Origin: Candidatus Avelusimicrobium cornigerorum
GTDB taxonomy: Bacteria; Elusimicrobiota; Elusimicrobia; Elusimicrobiales; Elusimicrobiaceae
NCBI GenBank assembly: GCA_002309715.1
Contig: DBXW01000002.1
Span: 42,614 to 106,208 of the forward strand
Direction: 5' to 3'
DNA: 63,595 bases
This document shows, piece by piece, positions 8,653 to 16,744 of this stretch. The notes under the pieces are model-generated. The model was not told the origin of the DNA and made no database searches. It saw only the letters and a list, made by a program, of their open reading frames with translations. The translations under genes and the position numbers were made by a program. How positions within the stretch are numbered: position 1 is the stretch's first letter; each line of letters starts with the position of its first letter.

Positions 8653-8843
8653 TTATTTTCTTCCTGGCTTAAGGCTTGTTCCCACTGGGCAGGCGTAACC
8701 GGTGTATACCGTTGATACGGTGCCGGTAGATGATTGGTTATATACCATAAAATACCTAATGCCGCCAAGCAAACGATTAAGCCCCACGCAAATGTTTTTG
8801 CGTGCCACGTAAAAGAAGGTATCCAATGAGCGTGCTGTTCCAT
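8649..8843 (-). CDS. Small single-pass membrane protein in the LPS operon
   Basis: 64 residues if started at the ATG at 8843, two bases after the kdsA stop. A longer in-frame reading from 8882 would run into kdsA and is less likely. One transmembrane segment is visible (about residues 17-35, TFAWGLIVCLAALGILWYI), followed by a short periplasmic tail with PAPYQRYTPVTPAQWEQAL. It overlaps lptC by 4 bp. No family is recognised. Its place between kdsA and lptC, where other bacteria often have kdsC or kdsD, suggests a role in LPS assembly, but it is not an enzyme of that type. Confidence 0.65.
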   Translation of the reverse strand: MEQHAHWIPSFTWHAKTFAWGLIVCLAALGILWYITNHLPAPYQRYTPVTPAQWEQALSQEENK

Positions 8844-8845
8844 AG

Positions 8846-9673
8846 TTATTTTAAGCGTTTGGCCACGGCATCCAATTGGCATAATTGTTGAGTCATTTGC
8901 GCGGCTAATTTATAATCCAAGGAATTTGGCCCGTCAGACAAGGCTTTTTCGGGTGTCGGGTGCGCTTCAAAAAACACACCGGCAATCCCAAGTGCCACTG
9001 CCGCTTTGGCCAACACGGGGGCCATTTGCCGGTTGCCGCCGGTGCAAGAGCCCAACGCACCCGGCCGTTGTACGGAATGGGTGGCATCAAAAATAACCGG
9101 ATAGCCAAATTGTTTCATTATTTCAAGCGAGCGCATATCTACCACTAAATCGCCGTAGCCAAAACTAGCCCCGCGTTCGGTTAATAAAATGTTATGGTTC
9201 CCGCGCGATTCTATTTTTTTAATAACTTGTTCCATAGCGGCAGGAGCCAAAAATTGGCCTTTTTTTACATTGACGATTTTTCCGGTATCGGCACAGGCCA
9301 ACAATAAATCGGTTTGGCGGCAGAGAAAAGCCGGTATTTGCAAAATATCAGCCACTTGGGCCGCATCTTGCGCTTGCCACGGTTCGTGAACGTCTACGAG
9401 TACCGGCAGCCCGGTCAATTTTTTGGCCTTTTCCAGAATAGATAATCCTTTGGCTAACCCCGGCCCACGGTAAGCATCTACCGAGGTGCGGTTGGCCTTA
9501 TCAAAAGAGGCTTTTAAAATAAAAGGGTGTTTGGTTTTGGCCAAAATTTGTTTTAATTTTTTAGCGGTATCCAAATATGATTTTTCACCTTCAATTACGC
9601 AAGGCCCGGCTATAAACGTTAGCGGGCGATTGTTAGAAACGAGATAATTCCCTATTTTAATAGTCTTTTGCAT
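8846..9673 (-). CDS. kdsA: 3-deoxy-8-phosphooctulonate synthase (Kdo8P synthase)
   Basis: KdsA condenses PEP with arabinose 5-phosphate to Kdo 8-phosphate for the LPS inner core. The 275-residue sequence has the expected segments FIAGPCVIEG (about 20-29), LKASFDKANRTS, PVLVDVHEPWQA, DILQIPAFLCRQTDLL, and FDATHSVQRPG. The C-terminal FFEAHPTPEKALSDGPNS is diagnostic for this family over the related DAHP synthases. It leads the lpt operon. The ATG has no strong Shine-Dalgarno site; a TATCAT hexamer lies nine bases upstream. Confidence 0.97.
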   Translation of the reverse strand: MQKTIKIGNYLVSNNRPLTFIAGPCVIEGEKSYLDTAKKLKQILAKTKHPFILKASFDKANRTSVDAYRGPGLAKGLSILEKAKKLTGLPVLVDVHEPWQAQDAAQVADILQIPAFLCRQTDLLLACADTGKIVNVKKGQFLAPAAMEQVIKKIESRGNHNILLTERGASFGYGDLVVDMRSLEIMKQFGYPVIFDATHSVQRPGALGSCTGGNRQMAPVLAKAAVALGIAGVFFEAHPTPEKALSDGPNSLDYKLAAQMTQQLCQLDAVAKRLK

Positions 9674-9732
9674 ATATCAGATATGATAGCAAATTTTACA
9701 TTTTTTCTATAGTTGTGCGAATAGAAAAAAAC

Positions 9733-9761
9733 TTGTTTTTATGCGGTGTTTTTTATACCAT
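9733..9761 (+). promoter_or_regulatory. Candidate sigma70-type promoter of the 9791 prepilin
   Basis: TTGTTT (9733-9738) and TACCAT (9756-9761) are separated by 17 bases, about 30 bp before the ATG. The leader carries GGAGG. This lone gene therefore has a conventional promoter plus ribosome-binding site, unlike the leaderless layout of several housekeeping genes here. Confidence 0.45.
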
Positions 9762-9790
9762 AAATTGAAGTCTTATTTTACGGAGGAATT

Positions 9791-10267
9791 ATGCAAAAAG
9801 GTTTTACGTTAATAGAACTTTTGGTGGTGGTGCTGATAATTGGTATTTTATCGGCGGTGGCTTTGCCGCAATACGAAAGTGCGATGGAGCGTTCCCGCTC
9901 AACAGAAGCGCTTACCAATGGGCGCACGTTGGTAGACAGTATGAATCGCGCTTTAACCGAACGCCCTAACGAATCCCCTAATCATAAGGGTGCGTTGGAT
10001 GTTAAAATCGGCGGTGGTTCGTGGAACGAGAACGGTACCCTCTACACGACGACTAATTTTACATACGATATCAGTACCGGGGAATATGTTTTAATTACCC
10101 GGGATTTGGGAGACGGCGAATATTACAAATTGTATATGTATAACAGCGATGGCGGGGATAAATTAGAATGTACCCACGCGGGCGAAGACGGCGAGAAAAT
10201 GTGTAAGACAATGCAAGCACAAGGTTTTGAAATGGTCAACAATAGCGGTCCGGAAGAAGGTGACTAA
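9791..10267 (+). CDS. Type IV prepilin-like protein, solitary
   Basis: 158 residues. Leader MQKG, then FTLIELLVVVLIIGILSAVALPQYE: cleavage after Gly4, Glu at mature position 5, and the canonical PilA/PilE-type N-terminal helix. The head is short, with two cysteines (LECTHAG and KMCKTM) about 18 residues apart near the C-terminus, which could form the D-loop disulphide of type IV pilins. It ends in an acidic tail. A strong GGAGG precedes the ATG and a terminator follows the stop, so it is a one-gene unit. Pilin or pseudopilin cannot be decided from this window. Confidence 0.88.
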   Translation: MQKGFTLIELLVVVLIIGILSAVALPQYESAMERSRSTEALTNGRTLVDSMNRALTERPNESPNHKGALDVKIGGGSWNENGTLYTTTNFTYDISTGEYVLITRDLGDGEYYKLYMYNSDGGDKLECTHAGEDGEKMCKTMQAQGFEMVNNSGPEEGD

Positions 10268-10287
10268 ACGGTCGTTTTTGTGTTCGT

Positions 10288-10325
10288 TTAAAAAGTCGGC
10301 AGTCTAACAGACTGCCGACTTTTTT
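10288..10325 (+). terminator. Strong intrinsic terminator
   Basis: AAAAAGTCGGCAGTC pairs with GACTGCCGACTTTTT around a short loop. It has an A-run on the left and a T-run on the right, so it can serve both the prepilin (plus) and the convergent glycosyltransferase operon (minus). Confidence 0.9.
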
Positions 10326-10346
10326 GAGAAATCTTTACGGGAAGGC

Positions 10347-11111
10347 TTACTCCCATTTTTTACGTTCCCACAAATACCAGAGTTTCGCGTATTTGGCAAA
10401 GACATAAAATCCGGCAAATGTGGCCCAAATAAATCCACGCGCGCCGTCTAAAAATCCGGCTTGAAAAATATAACGTCGTGTAAATTCAAAAGGTACGGTA
10501 AGCAGTACTCGTGCCCAACAAACACGTCGGCCTTTTTGGAACATTTGTTCCGCGGCGAGCGTTGTGTATTTGTTGAATTTTTCAAAATAGGTTTCCAGGT
10601 TTTTGTAAGGGTGATGCGTAAAAACGTTTTTCAATCGGGCGGTGCTACCGTTTACGCACAGTTCTTCGTGCACAAGGCCGCCCTTAAATGCGGCTTTTTG
10701 AGTGCGCACCAAGCGAAGAATATATTCTTTTTTAATGCCGCTGTGACGCATACGTTTGCCTAAAAAATCATTGACGCGTGGCAATTCGTATCCGTCGGCT
10801 TTGCCGCAAGCGACCGCTTGTTTAATTTCTTCCGCGAGTTCGGGGGTGAGTGTTTCGTCGGCATCTAGGGATAAGGCCCAACCGGACGTTACTTTAGACA
10901 GCGCAAAATTTTTCTGCCGGGTAAAACTTTCAAATTTGTGATTGTAAACGATTGCACCCAAATCGCGCGCGATGGCGGTGGTTCTATCCGTAGAATCACT
11001 GTCCACGACAATTACTTCGTGCACAAGTGTTTTGGCACTTAAGATACACTTGGCCAAATGTTCCGCCTCGTTTTTAGTAATGATAAATAAAGAAATGCGG
11101 TTTGTGGTCAT
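10347..11111 (-). CDS. Family 2 glycosyltransferase (LPS core type)
   Basis: 254 residues. The GT-A N-terminus reads SLFIITKNEAEHLAKCI, then VIVVDSDSTDRT (nucleotide-sugar binding, about 34-45) and LSLDADETLTPEL with the DAD/DXD metal-binding motif near residue 82. The second half has the YILRLVRT and VHEELCVNG pattern of WaaE/KdtX-like beta-glucosyltransferases that decorate LPS inner core. A hydrophobic or basic C-terminal segment suggests membrane contact. It is the last gene of the ispH-pfk-rlmB operon, six bases behind rlmB. The exact sugar and acceptor are unknown. Confidence 0.85.
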   Translation of the reverse strand: MTTNRISLFIITKNEAEHLAKCILSAKTLVHEVIVVDSDSTDRTTAIARDLGAIVYNHKFESFTRQKNFALSKVTSGWALSLDADETLTPELAEEIKQAVACGKADGYELPRVNDFLGKRMRHSGIKKEYILRLVRTQKAAFKGGLVHEELCVNGSTARLKNVFTHHPYKNLETYFEKFNKYTTLAAEQMFQKGRRVCWARVLLTVPFEFTRRYIFQAGFLDGARGFIWATFAGFYVFAKYAKLWYLWERKKWE

Positions 11112-11117
11112 AGGCAG

Positions 11118-11864
11118 TTATTTTTGTACTTTGGCCATCATATCATACATGATGATACTGGCCGCAGCAGATGCGTTTAAACTTTCCACGCCGCCTTTTT
11201 GCGGGATGGAGATAATTTCATCACAATTTTCGGCTGTTTTTTCGCGGATACCAAAACCTTCCGAGCCGATAACCAATACGGCCGGATAGGCATATTCCAT
11301 TTTAGTGATGGGTTTCCCGGCCATGTCGGCCCCGTATATCCAAAAGCCTTCTTCTTTCAAATCGTTAAGTGCGGCGGATAAATTAGCCACTTCCACAATG
11401 TTGATATTTTCAATCGCACCGCAGGCTACTTTATATACAGCCGGGGTAATGCCGACGGTCCGGCGGTTAGGCAAAATAATTGTGGAAAACCCTAAACACG
11501 CCGCACTGCGGATAATCGCACCCAGATTTTGCGGATCGGTCATTTCGTCTACGGCAAGCCACAGATCTTTTTTATTGCCGTCACTTTCATAAATAGCATT
11601 GGATAATTTCATCAATTTTACCGGTTGTATTTTGGCCATAATGCCCTGATGATTGGCATTACGGGTTAAGCGGTCTAACGTTTTATTATCAATGCGGTCA
11701 ATCTTTACGTTGGCGCGTTTGGCTAGGCGGATGATATCCTCAATGGCGCGGTGCCCTGCTTTAGAATCGGATACGTAAAGTTGGGTAACATTGCGTTTTT
11801 TACTGCGCAAGGCTTCCTGTACCGGATGGATACCGTAAATGATATCTAAATTGTTTTCGTTCAT
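11118..11864 (-). CDS. rlmB: 23S rRNA (guanosine-2'-O-)-methyltransferase RlmB-like (SpoU/TrmH family)
   Basis: 248 residues with the SpoU-family layout. The N-terminal substrate-binding domain starts IYGIHPVQEALRSKKRNVTQLYVS. The knotted SPOUT domain contains DEMTDPQNLGAIIRSAACLG (motif 1, catalytic Arg), LVIGSEGFGIREKT (motif 2) and SIPQKGGVESLNASAAASIIMYD (motif 3). RlmB methylates G2251 in the P-loop of 23S rRNA; the N-terminal domain favours RlmB over TrmH. GAGGG precedes the ATG. Confidence 0.92.
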   Translation of the reverse strand: MNENNLDIIYGIHPVQEALRSKKRNVTQLYVSDSKAGHRAIEDIIRLAKRANVKIDRIDNKTLDRLTRNANHQGIMAKIQPVKLMKLSNAIYESDGNKKDLWLAVDEMTDPQNLGAIIRSAACLGFSTIILPNRRTVGITPAVYKVACGAIENINIVEVANLSAALNDLKEEGFWIYGADMAGKPITKMEYAYPAVLVIGSEGFGIREKTAENCDEIISIPQKGGVESLNASAAASIIMYDMMAKVQK

Positions 11865-11873
11865 AAAACCCTC

Positions 11874-12974
11874 TTAACCGATTTCACTGGAGCCGAAACT
11901 CATGCCCACTTCCAGCGCGGCTTTGACTTCCTTGCCGTGCGGATCCACGCGTTTTAATTTGGCGATGGCATCGGAAATTTTAACTTCATCCATACTGAAA
12001 TTATGGAAAGCCGCCATGTAACCGAATTTGCCTTCCAGAATCATATCTAATGCTTTGGCTCCGTACAAGGTGGATAGCCAACGATCAAAAGCCGTCGGTG
12101 TTCCGCCACGTTGGGTATGTCCCAAAATACAAGCGCGGGATTCAATGCCCGTTTTGGTTTCAATCATATCGCTTAACCGGTTGGCAATGCCGCCTAAACG
12201 GATGGCGTCGGTACTGCCGGCCACGGTGCGGGCAACGGCCTGTTCGCCTTTTTCGTTTTTAGCCCCTTCTGCAGCAACGACAATGCTAAAGTTCTTTCCC
12301 TTGGCCTTGCGGTTTAAAATGTAGTTAACGATTACTTCGTCATTGTACGGAATTTCCGGGAGAAGGACCACGTCTCCCCCGCCGGCAATAGCCGAGCGTA
12401 AAGCAATCCAACCGGCATAGCGGCCCATCGTTTCCACAATCATCACGCGGTGGTGGCTTTGGGCCGTGGTGTGCAAGCGGTCAATGGCTTCGGTAGCAAT
12501 GTGCAAGGCGGAATCAAAACCAAAAGTTTGGTCGGTGGCAGATAAATCGTTATCAATGGTTTTGGGTACGGCGACAATAGGCATACCCATTTCTACAAAC
12601 TGTTGGGACATGTGCAGCGTGCCGTCACCGCCGATAGTGATAAGTGCGTCTAACATATTGGCTTTGAAATTATGCATTACAACGCTGGACATATCCCGCG
12701 GTTTTTCCGGCGTGCCGAAGGGCGGCAAGGTATATTTAAACGGATTGGCGATATTGCTGGAGCCCAAAATGGTGCCGCCTCTTGTTAAAATGCCGGAAAC
12801 GGTGTCCGGCGTAATGGGGATGATTTCGTTGCGTACCAAACCGTCAAAACCATTTTTAAAACCGATTACTTCTAACCCGTGAGAAAGGGCGTTTTTTGCA
12901 GCGGCGCGTACAACTGCATTTAAACCGGGGCAATCGCCCCCGGCAGTTAAAATTCCGATACGTTTAATAGTCAT
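11874..12974 (-). CDS. pfkA: 6-phosphofructokinase
   Basis: Phosphorylates fructose 6-phosphate in glycolysis. The start is set at the ATG at 12974 (366 residues) because GAGGGAA sits at proper spacing; an in-frame ATG at 12986 overlaps the ispH stop. Motifs: ILTAGGDCPGLNAVVR at the N-terminus, IGGDGTLHMS, PKTIDNDL, MGRYAGWIAL, and the C-terminal LGHTQRGGTPTAFDR. The phosphoryl-donor positions are mixed: Gly in GGDGT fits ATP use, while Lys in PKTIDND is found in PPi-dependent and some ATP-dependent long-clade enzymes. The donor is therefore not settled. It lies between ispH and rlmB in one operon. Confidence 0.93.
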   Translation of the reverse strand: MTIKRIGILTAGGDCPGLNAVVRAAAKNALSHGLEVIGFKNGFDGLVRNEIIPITPDTVSGILTRGGTILGSSNIANPFKYTLPPFGTPEKPRDMSSVVMHNFKANMLDALITIGGDGTLHMSQQFVEMGMPIVAVPKTIDNDLSATDQTFGFDSALHIATEAIDRLHTTAQSHHRVMIVETMGRYAGWIALRSAIAGGGDVVLLPEIPYNDEVIVNYILNRKAKGKNFSIVVAAEGAKNEKGEQAVARTVAGSTDAIRLGGIANRLSDMIETKTGIESRACILGHTQRGGTPTAFDRWLSTLYGAKALDMILEGKFGYMAAFHNFSMDEVKISDAIAKLKRVDPHGKEVKAALEVGMSFGSSEIG

Positions 12975-12982
12975 AAGTTCCC

Positions 12983-13852
12983 TCATTTAAGGTTTGTTGA
13001 AGCGCGCAACTCCCGCACGCGCTCGGCCACGCGGTCAATTACCCACTCGGGGGTAGAAGCACCGGCGGTGATAAATATCTTTTTTGCCTTCAAAATTTGC
13101 GTTTCGTCTAGTTCTTCTTCAGTTTCCACGTGCTGTACCGCGGCGGAGAGTTCGCGGCACAGTACGGCCAACCGCGCGGTGTTGGCACTGTGTTTGCCAC
13201 CCACTACAATTACCAAGTCAGCAGTTCGGGCAAATTCAACGGTTTCTTTTTGACGCTCCTTCGTAGGTTGGCAAATGGTGTTTGAGATTTGGAAAATGTC
13301 TGCGTGTTTTTTTATTTCTTCGGCGGTCTGATAAAAAACGCTTTCTTTTTGAGTGGTTTGAGATACTACATTTACCTTGTCAAAATGCGGAAGTTTTTTG
13401 GCTTCTTCCGGGCCGGATACTACCGTGCCGCGGCCTTGGGTGTAGCCCATCAGACCAATTACCTCGGCGTGTTCGCCGTCGCCGACAATAACGGTGTGAT
13501 ACCCTTGCCGGGCAAATTTATCAATAATGTTTTGCGCGTGCTTAACCAGCGGGCAAGTAGCGTCTACTACTTCCATGCCGCAAGATTCTATTTCCTGCTG
13601 AAACTGGGGAGTAATCCCGTGGGCGCGGATAACAAGTACGCCTGATTTATCCTCCGCTTGATGAGGAAAATCAATAGACGTAATGTGTTTGGCTGATAGC
13701 ATATCGGTTACTTGCTTATTGTGAATAAGCGGCCCGATGGTATAAACAGGTTTTTGCCCGGCGGCAAGTTCCAACACTTTATCAATAGCGCTTTTAACCC
13801 CGGGGCAGAAACCGGCTCTTTTAGCCACAATGACATCTTGTTCTTTTTCCAT
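12983..13852 (-). CDS. ispH: 4-hydroxy-3-methylbut-2-enyl diphosphate reductase
   Basis: IspH, an iron-sulphur enzyme, performs the last step of the MEP isoprenoid pathway, giving IPP and DMAPP. The three conserved cluster cysteines are in context: GFCPGVKSA near the N-terminus, VDATCPLVKHAQ near residue 98, and NTICQPTKERQ near 195. HGITPQFQQEIE and the GGKHSANTARLA segment are also typical. The ATG at 13852 is preferred over the one at 13858 because TATAAT lies exactly six bases before it and no Shine-Dalgarno site is present. It heads the operon with pfk, rlmB and a glycosyltransferase. Confidence 0.95.
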   Translation of the reverse strand: MEKEQDVIVAKRAGFCPGVKSAIDKVLELAAGQKPVYTIGPLIHNKQVTDMLSAKHITSIDFPHQAEDKSGVLVIRAHGITPQFQQEIESCGMEVVDATCPLVKHAQNIIDKFARQGYHTVIVGDGEHAEVIGLMGYTQGRGTVVSGPEEAKKLPHFDKVNVVSQTTQKESVFYQTAEEIKKHADIFQISNTICQPTKERQKETVEFARTADLVIVVGGKHSANTARLAVLCRELSAAVQHVETEEELDETQILKAKKIFITAGASTPEWVIDRVAERVRELRASTNLK

Positions 13853-13864
13853 ACTCATATTATA
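13853..13864 (-). promoter_or_regulatory. Leaderless -10 element of ispH
   Basis: On the minus strand TATAAT (13864-13859) is followed by ATGAGT and then ATG (13852). The M3 peptidase gene has the same layout, TATTAT-ATGAGT-ATG, at 34341-34355. The first ATG in each hexad would lie upstream of the expected transcription start, so the second ATG is the likely start codon. Confidence 0.55.
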
Positions 13865-13886
13865 GAAAAATTAACCCCGCACGCGT

Positions 13887-15656
13887 TTAGAACTTGGCCT
13901 TTTTATAAGTTTCCCGGTCTAAAAACGGGAACATATCTTCTAAAGTCGGGCTTTGTAATATTCCGTTTGACAATTTGCGGGCGGAAAGTTTAGGGGCAAA
14001 AATATAGTCCGAGAGACAATCCACCTCGCATACCAGGGGGCCTTTATGTTGTAAAACGCGTTTGATTTTGGAGGGCAACTCTTTGTTTTTGGTAATGCGC
14101 AGCGCGGGTAAGCCAAACGCTTTGGCTACGCGTACAAAGTCAGGCACTTCTACGCCGCTAGTTGTATTGCACCCGGTCAAACGGCCTTTGAAGAAATTAT
14201 TTTGTGTTTGGAAAATAGAGTGATATTCGCCGTTTTTAAGGATAAAAATTTTAAGCGGTAAATGATTGGTTTTAACGGTTTGCAATTCTTGCAAGTTCAT
14301 CATGATGCTACCGTCTCCTTCCAAACAAATAACCGGCTTGCCGTTTGTTATGCACGCACCGATGGCGGCGGGTAGGCCGTATCCCATGGAAGCACATCCC
14401 GAATTGGAAAATGCGCGTTGGTTTTGTTTTATATGGGCTGCTTGAAAAAAAGCCACAAAGGCTGTTGCGTTTGCCGCCACTATTGTTTGTCCGGCGGGTA
14501 ATTGCTTGGTTAATGTATCCATAAATAAATAGGGGTGGACTTTACCGTCACCGGAAAAAGTAAATTCTCCTAAAGGCGAGAAATCGTGTCGTAACTGTTG
14601 GCAGTGTGCACGCCAAGCGTTTGTGCCTAATGGTTTTTTAAGATGTTTTAGCAAAAAAGGGAATACTTCTTTTAGGTCGGCACAGATGGGCAAGTCCGGC
14701 CTTACGGTTGGTTTCTTCAGTTCCGCGGCGTCAATATCAACGACAATTTTGGTGGCGGTTTTGGCAAAATTTTCCCAGTTATAACTGATCTGCCGGATAT
14801 TGTTACGCGTACCCAGAAACAAAATAACATCGGCATTTTGCAACGTAAAATTGCCGGCCCGTTGCCCGATAGTACCGATATGCCCGGCAAATAAAGGGTG
14901 AGTTTCCGGCACAAGGTCCAACCCATTAAAAGTCGTAACCACCGGCGTTCGGGTTTGGCTAATGAGTTTGTATAAATCTTTTTGTGCTCCGGCTAACCGA
15001 ACGCCGTGTCCGGCCACGATAAGCGGTTTTTTGGCTTGGGAAAGTAGTTTAATTGTTTTTTGCAAAAGGACAGTCGGATAAATTTTGGGGGCGGTTGGCC
15101 GCGTAAAATTTTTTAACTTTTTAGGATCAATCTGGGCAGATTGCACATCTAACGGAATATCTAACCATACCGGGCCGGGCCGTCCGGTAGTAGCCCAAAA
15201 GATGGCTTGCTCTAAAATAGTCGCCACATCTTCGGGCCGGCGCAAGATGCGGGCATATTTAGTGATAGGGGTAACTACGCGTATGATATCGGTTTCTTGA
15301 TCGCCCAATTGCCGTAATGGCAACGCAGGGCACGTGCCCAACGTGGTAGCGCGTTTGACTTGGCCGGAAATAAATAATACCGGGGCGCTATCGGTCCAGG
15401 CGCCAAAAACACCGTTTAAACAATTAAGTCCGCCCGGTCCGGTTGTTACGCACACGACGGCTAATTGTTGTTTTGTGCGTGCGTAGCCTTCGGCGGCTAT
15501 TGCGCTAGCCTGTTCGTGGTGATTGAAGATAAGTTTGATTTTTTTGCTTTTTCCGAAACTATCGTTTAAATGCATGGCCCCGCCGCCGGTTACCAGGAAC
15601 GCATGGCGTACGCCGTATTGTTCAAGCCGTTTGACGATATAATCGGAAAGTTTCAT
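13887..15656 (-). CDS. Thiamine diphosphate enzyme, acetolactate-synthase-like, in a sugar operon
   Basis: 589 residues with the three-domain ThDP fold. The N-terminal domain has catalytic Glu48 in HHEQASAIAAEGYAR and LVTGGGAMHLNDSF. The central domain contains PLIVAGHGVRL. The C-terminal domain carries the GDG...N cofactor motif near residue 445 (GDGSIMMNLQELQT, then ILKN). It is homologous to acetolactate synthase, but the surroundings (RfbH, SDR, NeuB-like) argue for a sugar-modifying carboligase. A known precedent is YerE, which adds a two-carbon unit from pyruvate to a CDP-3,6-dideoxy-4-ketohexose. Its ATG overlaps the TAA of the NeuB-like gene. Donor and acceptor are inference only; a housekeeping acetolactate synthase without its small subunit is the alternative. 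Confidence 0.8.
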   Translation of the reverse strand: MKLSDYIVKRLEQYGVRHAFLVTGGGAMHLNDSFGKSKKIKLIFNHHEQASAIAAEGYARTKQQLAVVCVTTGPGGLNCLNGVFGAWTDSAPVLFISGQVKRATTLGTCPALPLRQLGDQETDIIRVVTPITKYARILRRPEDVATILEQAIFWATTGRPGPVWLDIPLDVQSAQIDPKKLKNFTRPTAPKIYPTVLLQKTIKLLSQAKKPLIVAGHGVRLAGAQKDLYKLISQTRTPVVTTFNGLDLVPETHPLFAGHIGTIGQRAGNFTLQNADVILFLGTRNNIRQISYNWENFAKTATKIVVDIDAAELKKPTVRPDLPICADLKEVFPFLLKHLKKPLGTNAWRAHCQQLRHDFSPLGEFTFSGDGKVHPYLFMDTLTKQLPAGQTIVAANATAFVAFFQAAHIKQNQRAFSNSGCASMGYGLPAAIGACITNGKPVICLEGDGSIMMNLQELQTVKTNHLPLKIFILKNGEYHSIFQTQNNFFKGRLTGCNTTSGVEVPDFVRVAKAFGLPALRITKNKELPSKIKRVLQHKGPLVCEVDCLSDYIFAPKLSARKLSNGILQSPTLEDMFPFLDRETYKKAKF

Positions 15657-16739
15657 TTACAATCCTCGTTCTTCAATTAGTTTTTTTAGTTCCGGATTGT
15701 GCGCATAGGGAGAATCAATTTGGCTGATGTTAATGGGGGCATCTTTTTTGATATCGGTCAGTAATACTTCTCCGCGCATGAGTTCCCGGCAAGAGATTTG
15801 CCCTTTTTGTAAGGGAATAGCCAAATAGACGTCTTCGTCGGTTAACTGATGCCCTTTCGGTAAATCCCACCGGGCGTATACGCCGCGCACAAGTGCGTCT
15901 AAATACGTGATTTCTTTGCGGGCCGGTAAATGTTTAACATCTGGACTATGGCCGCAACACGCTACTGCACGCTGATAGGCTTTTATCCAGCGGTCTATAT
16001 CTTGCGGCAACGAACAGTAAGCAGAAACGGGCATATCGTCGGCATCAATGTCAATGTGCCGCTCAAATGTGCGCGCGCCTTTGGCATAAGCCATTTGGAT
16101 AGATTCTTCCAAAAGATCGTTGTGCTCGTGTGTGGAAAACCCAATCACGTGCCCCGGATAGCGGTTTTTTAAAAAATCAATTTGATTGAGTTCCATTTCT
16201 TCTCTTTCCGACGGATAAATGCTTACGCAATGGTTAATAGCCAGCGGGATATCGCGGTGTTCAAAAAACGTAACCAAATCGTCAATGCTTTTAAGCGAAC
16301 TGCCACCCGTAGAAACAATAACCGGTTTGCGGGTGGTGGCAATTTTTTCAATCAGTACCCAATCGTTTAAATCGGAACTGGCAATTTTGATGATGTCTAT
16401 GCCTAATTTAACGCATGTATCTACAGAATATTCATCAAAAGGGGTAGCCATAGTAATACATCCGCTGCGTCGCACAGCGTCTGCCAATAATTGATATTGC
16501 TTGGTGTCCATTTTGGTGGCTAGTGTTTTGCGGATGTAGCGGATATCTTGGCGGTTTTTAAAATCTTTATGGATGAAAGAGTCCACATCCCGAAATTGCA
16601 ATTTAATCGCGGCGCGCACGTCATTAAAACGGATGATTTTAGAAAAATCTTCAATGATTTTAAGTCCCCGTTCCAAACGTCCCCAATGGTTATTGGCAAG
16701 TTCCAACACAAATAAATCTTCAAAAATTTTATTTTTCAT
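15657..16739 (-). CDS. NeuB-family (N-acetylneuraminate synthase-like) PEP-condensing enzyme
   Basis: 360 residues. A TIM-barrel NeuB domain begins ELANNHWGRLERGLKIIEDF and includes AIKLQF, MATPFDEYSVDTCVKLG, IIKIASSDLNDWVLIEKIA, VIVSTGGSS and IGFSTHEHND. About residues 290-345 form a SAF (antifreeze-like) domain with RGVYARWDLPKGHQLTDEDVYLA. Family members condense PEP with an amino-aldose to give nonulosonic acids. No sialic, legionaminic or pseudaminic acid partner gene is nearby. Instead it sits with RfbH and a ThDP enzyme, so the substrate is probably not ManNAc. It lies 5 bp behind the SDR gene. Confidence 0.82.
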   Translation of the reverse strand: MKNKIFEDLFVLELANNHWGRLERGLKIIEDFSKIIRFNDVRAAIKLQFRDVDSFIHKDFKNRQDIRYIRKTLATKMDTKQYQLLADAVRRSGCITMATPFDEYSVDTCVKLGIDIIKIASSDLNDWVLIEKIATTRKPVIVSTGGSSLKSIDDLVTFFEHRDIPLAINHCVSIYPSEREEMELNQIDFLKNRYPGHVIGFSTHEHNDLLEESIQMAYAKGARTFERHIDIDADDMPVSAYCSLPQDIDRWIKAYQRAVACCGHSPDVKHLPARKEITYLDALVRGVYARWDLPKGHQLTDEDVYLAIPLQKGQISCRELMRGEVLLTDIKKDAPINISQIDSPYAHNPELKKLIEERGL

Positions 16740-16744
16740 AAATT

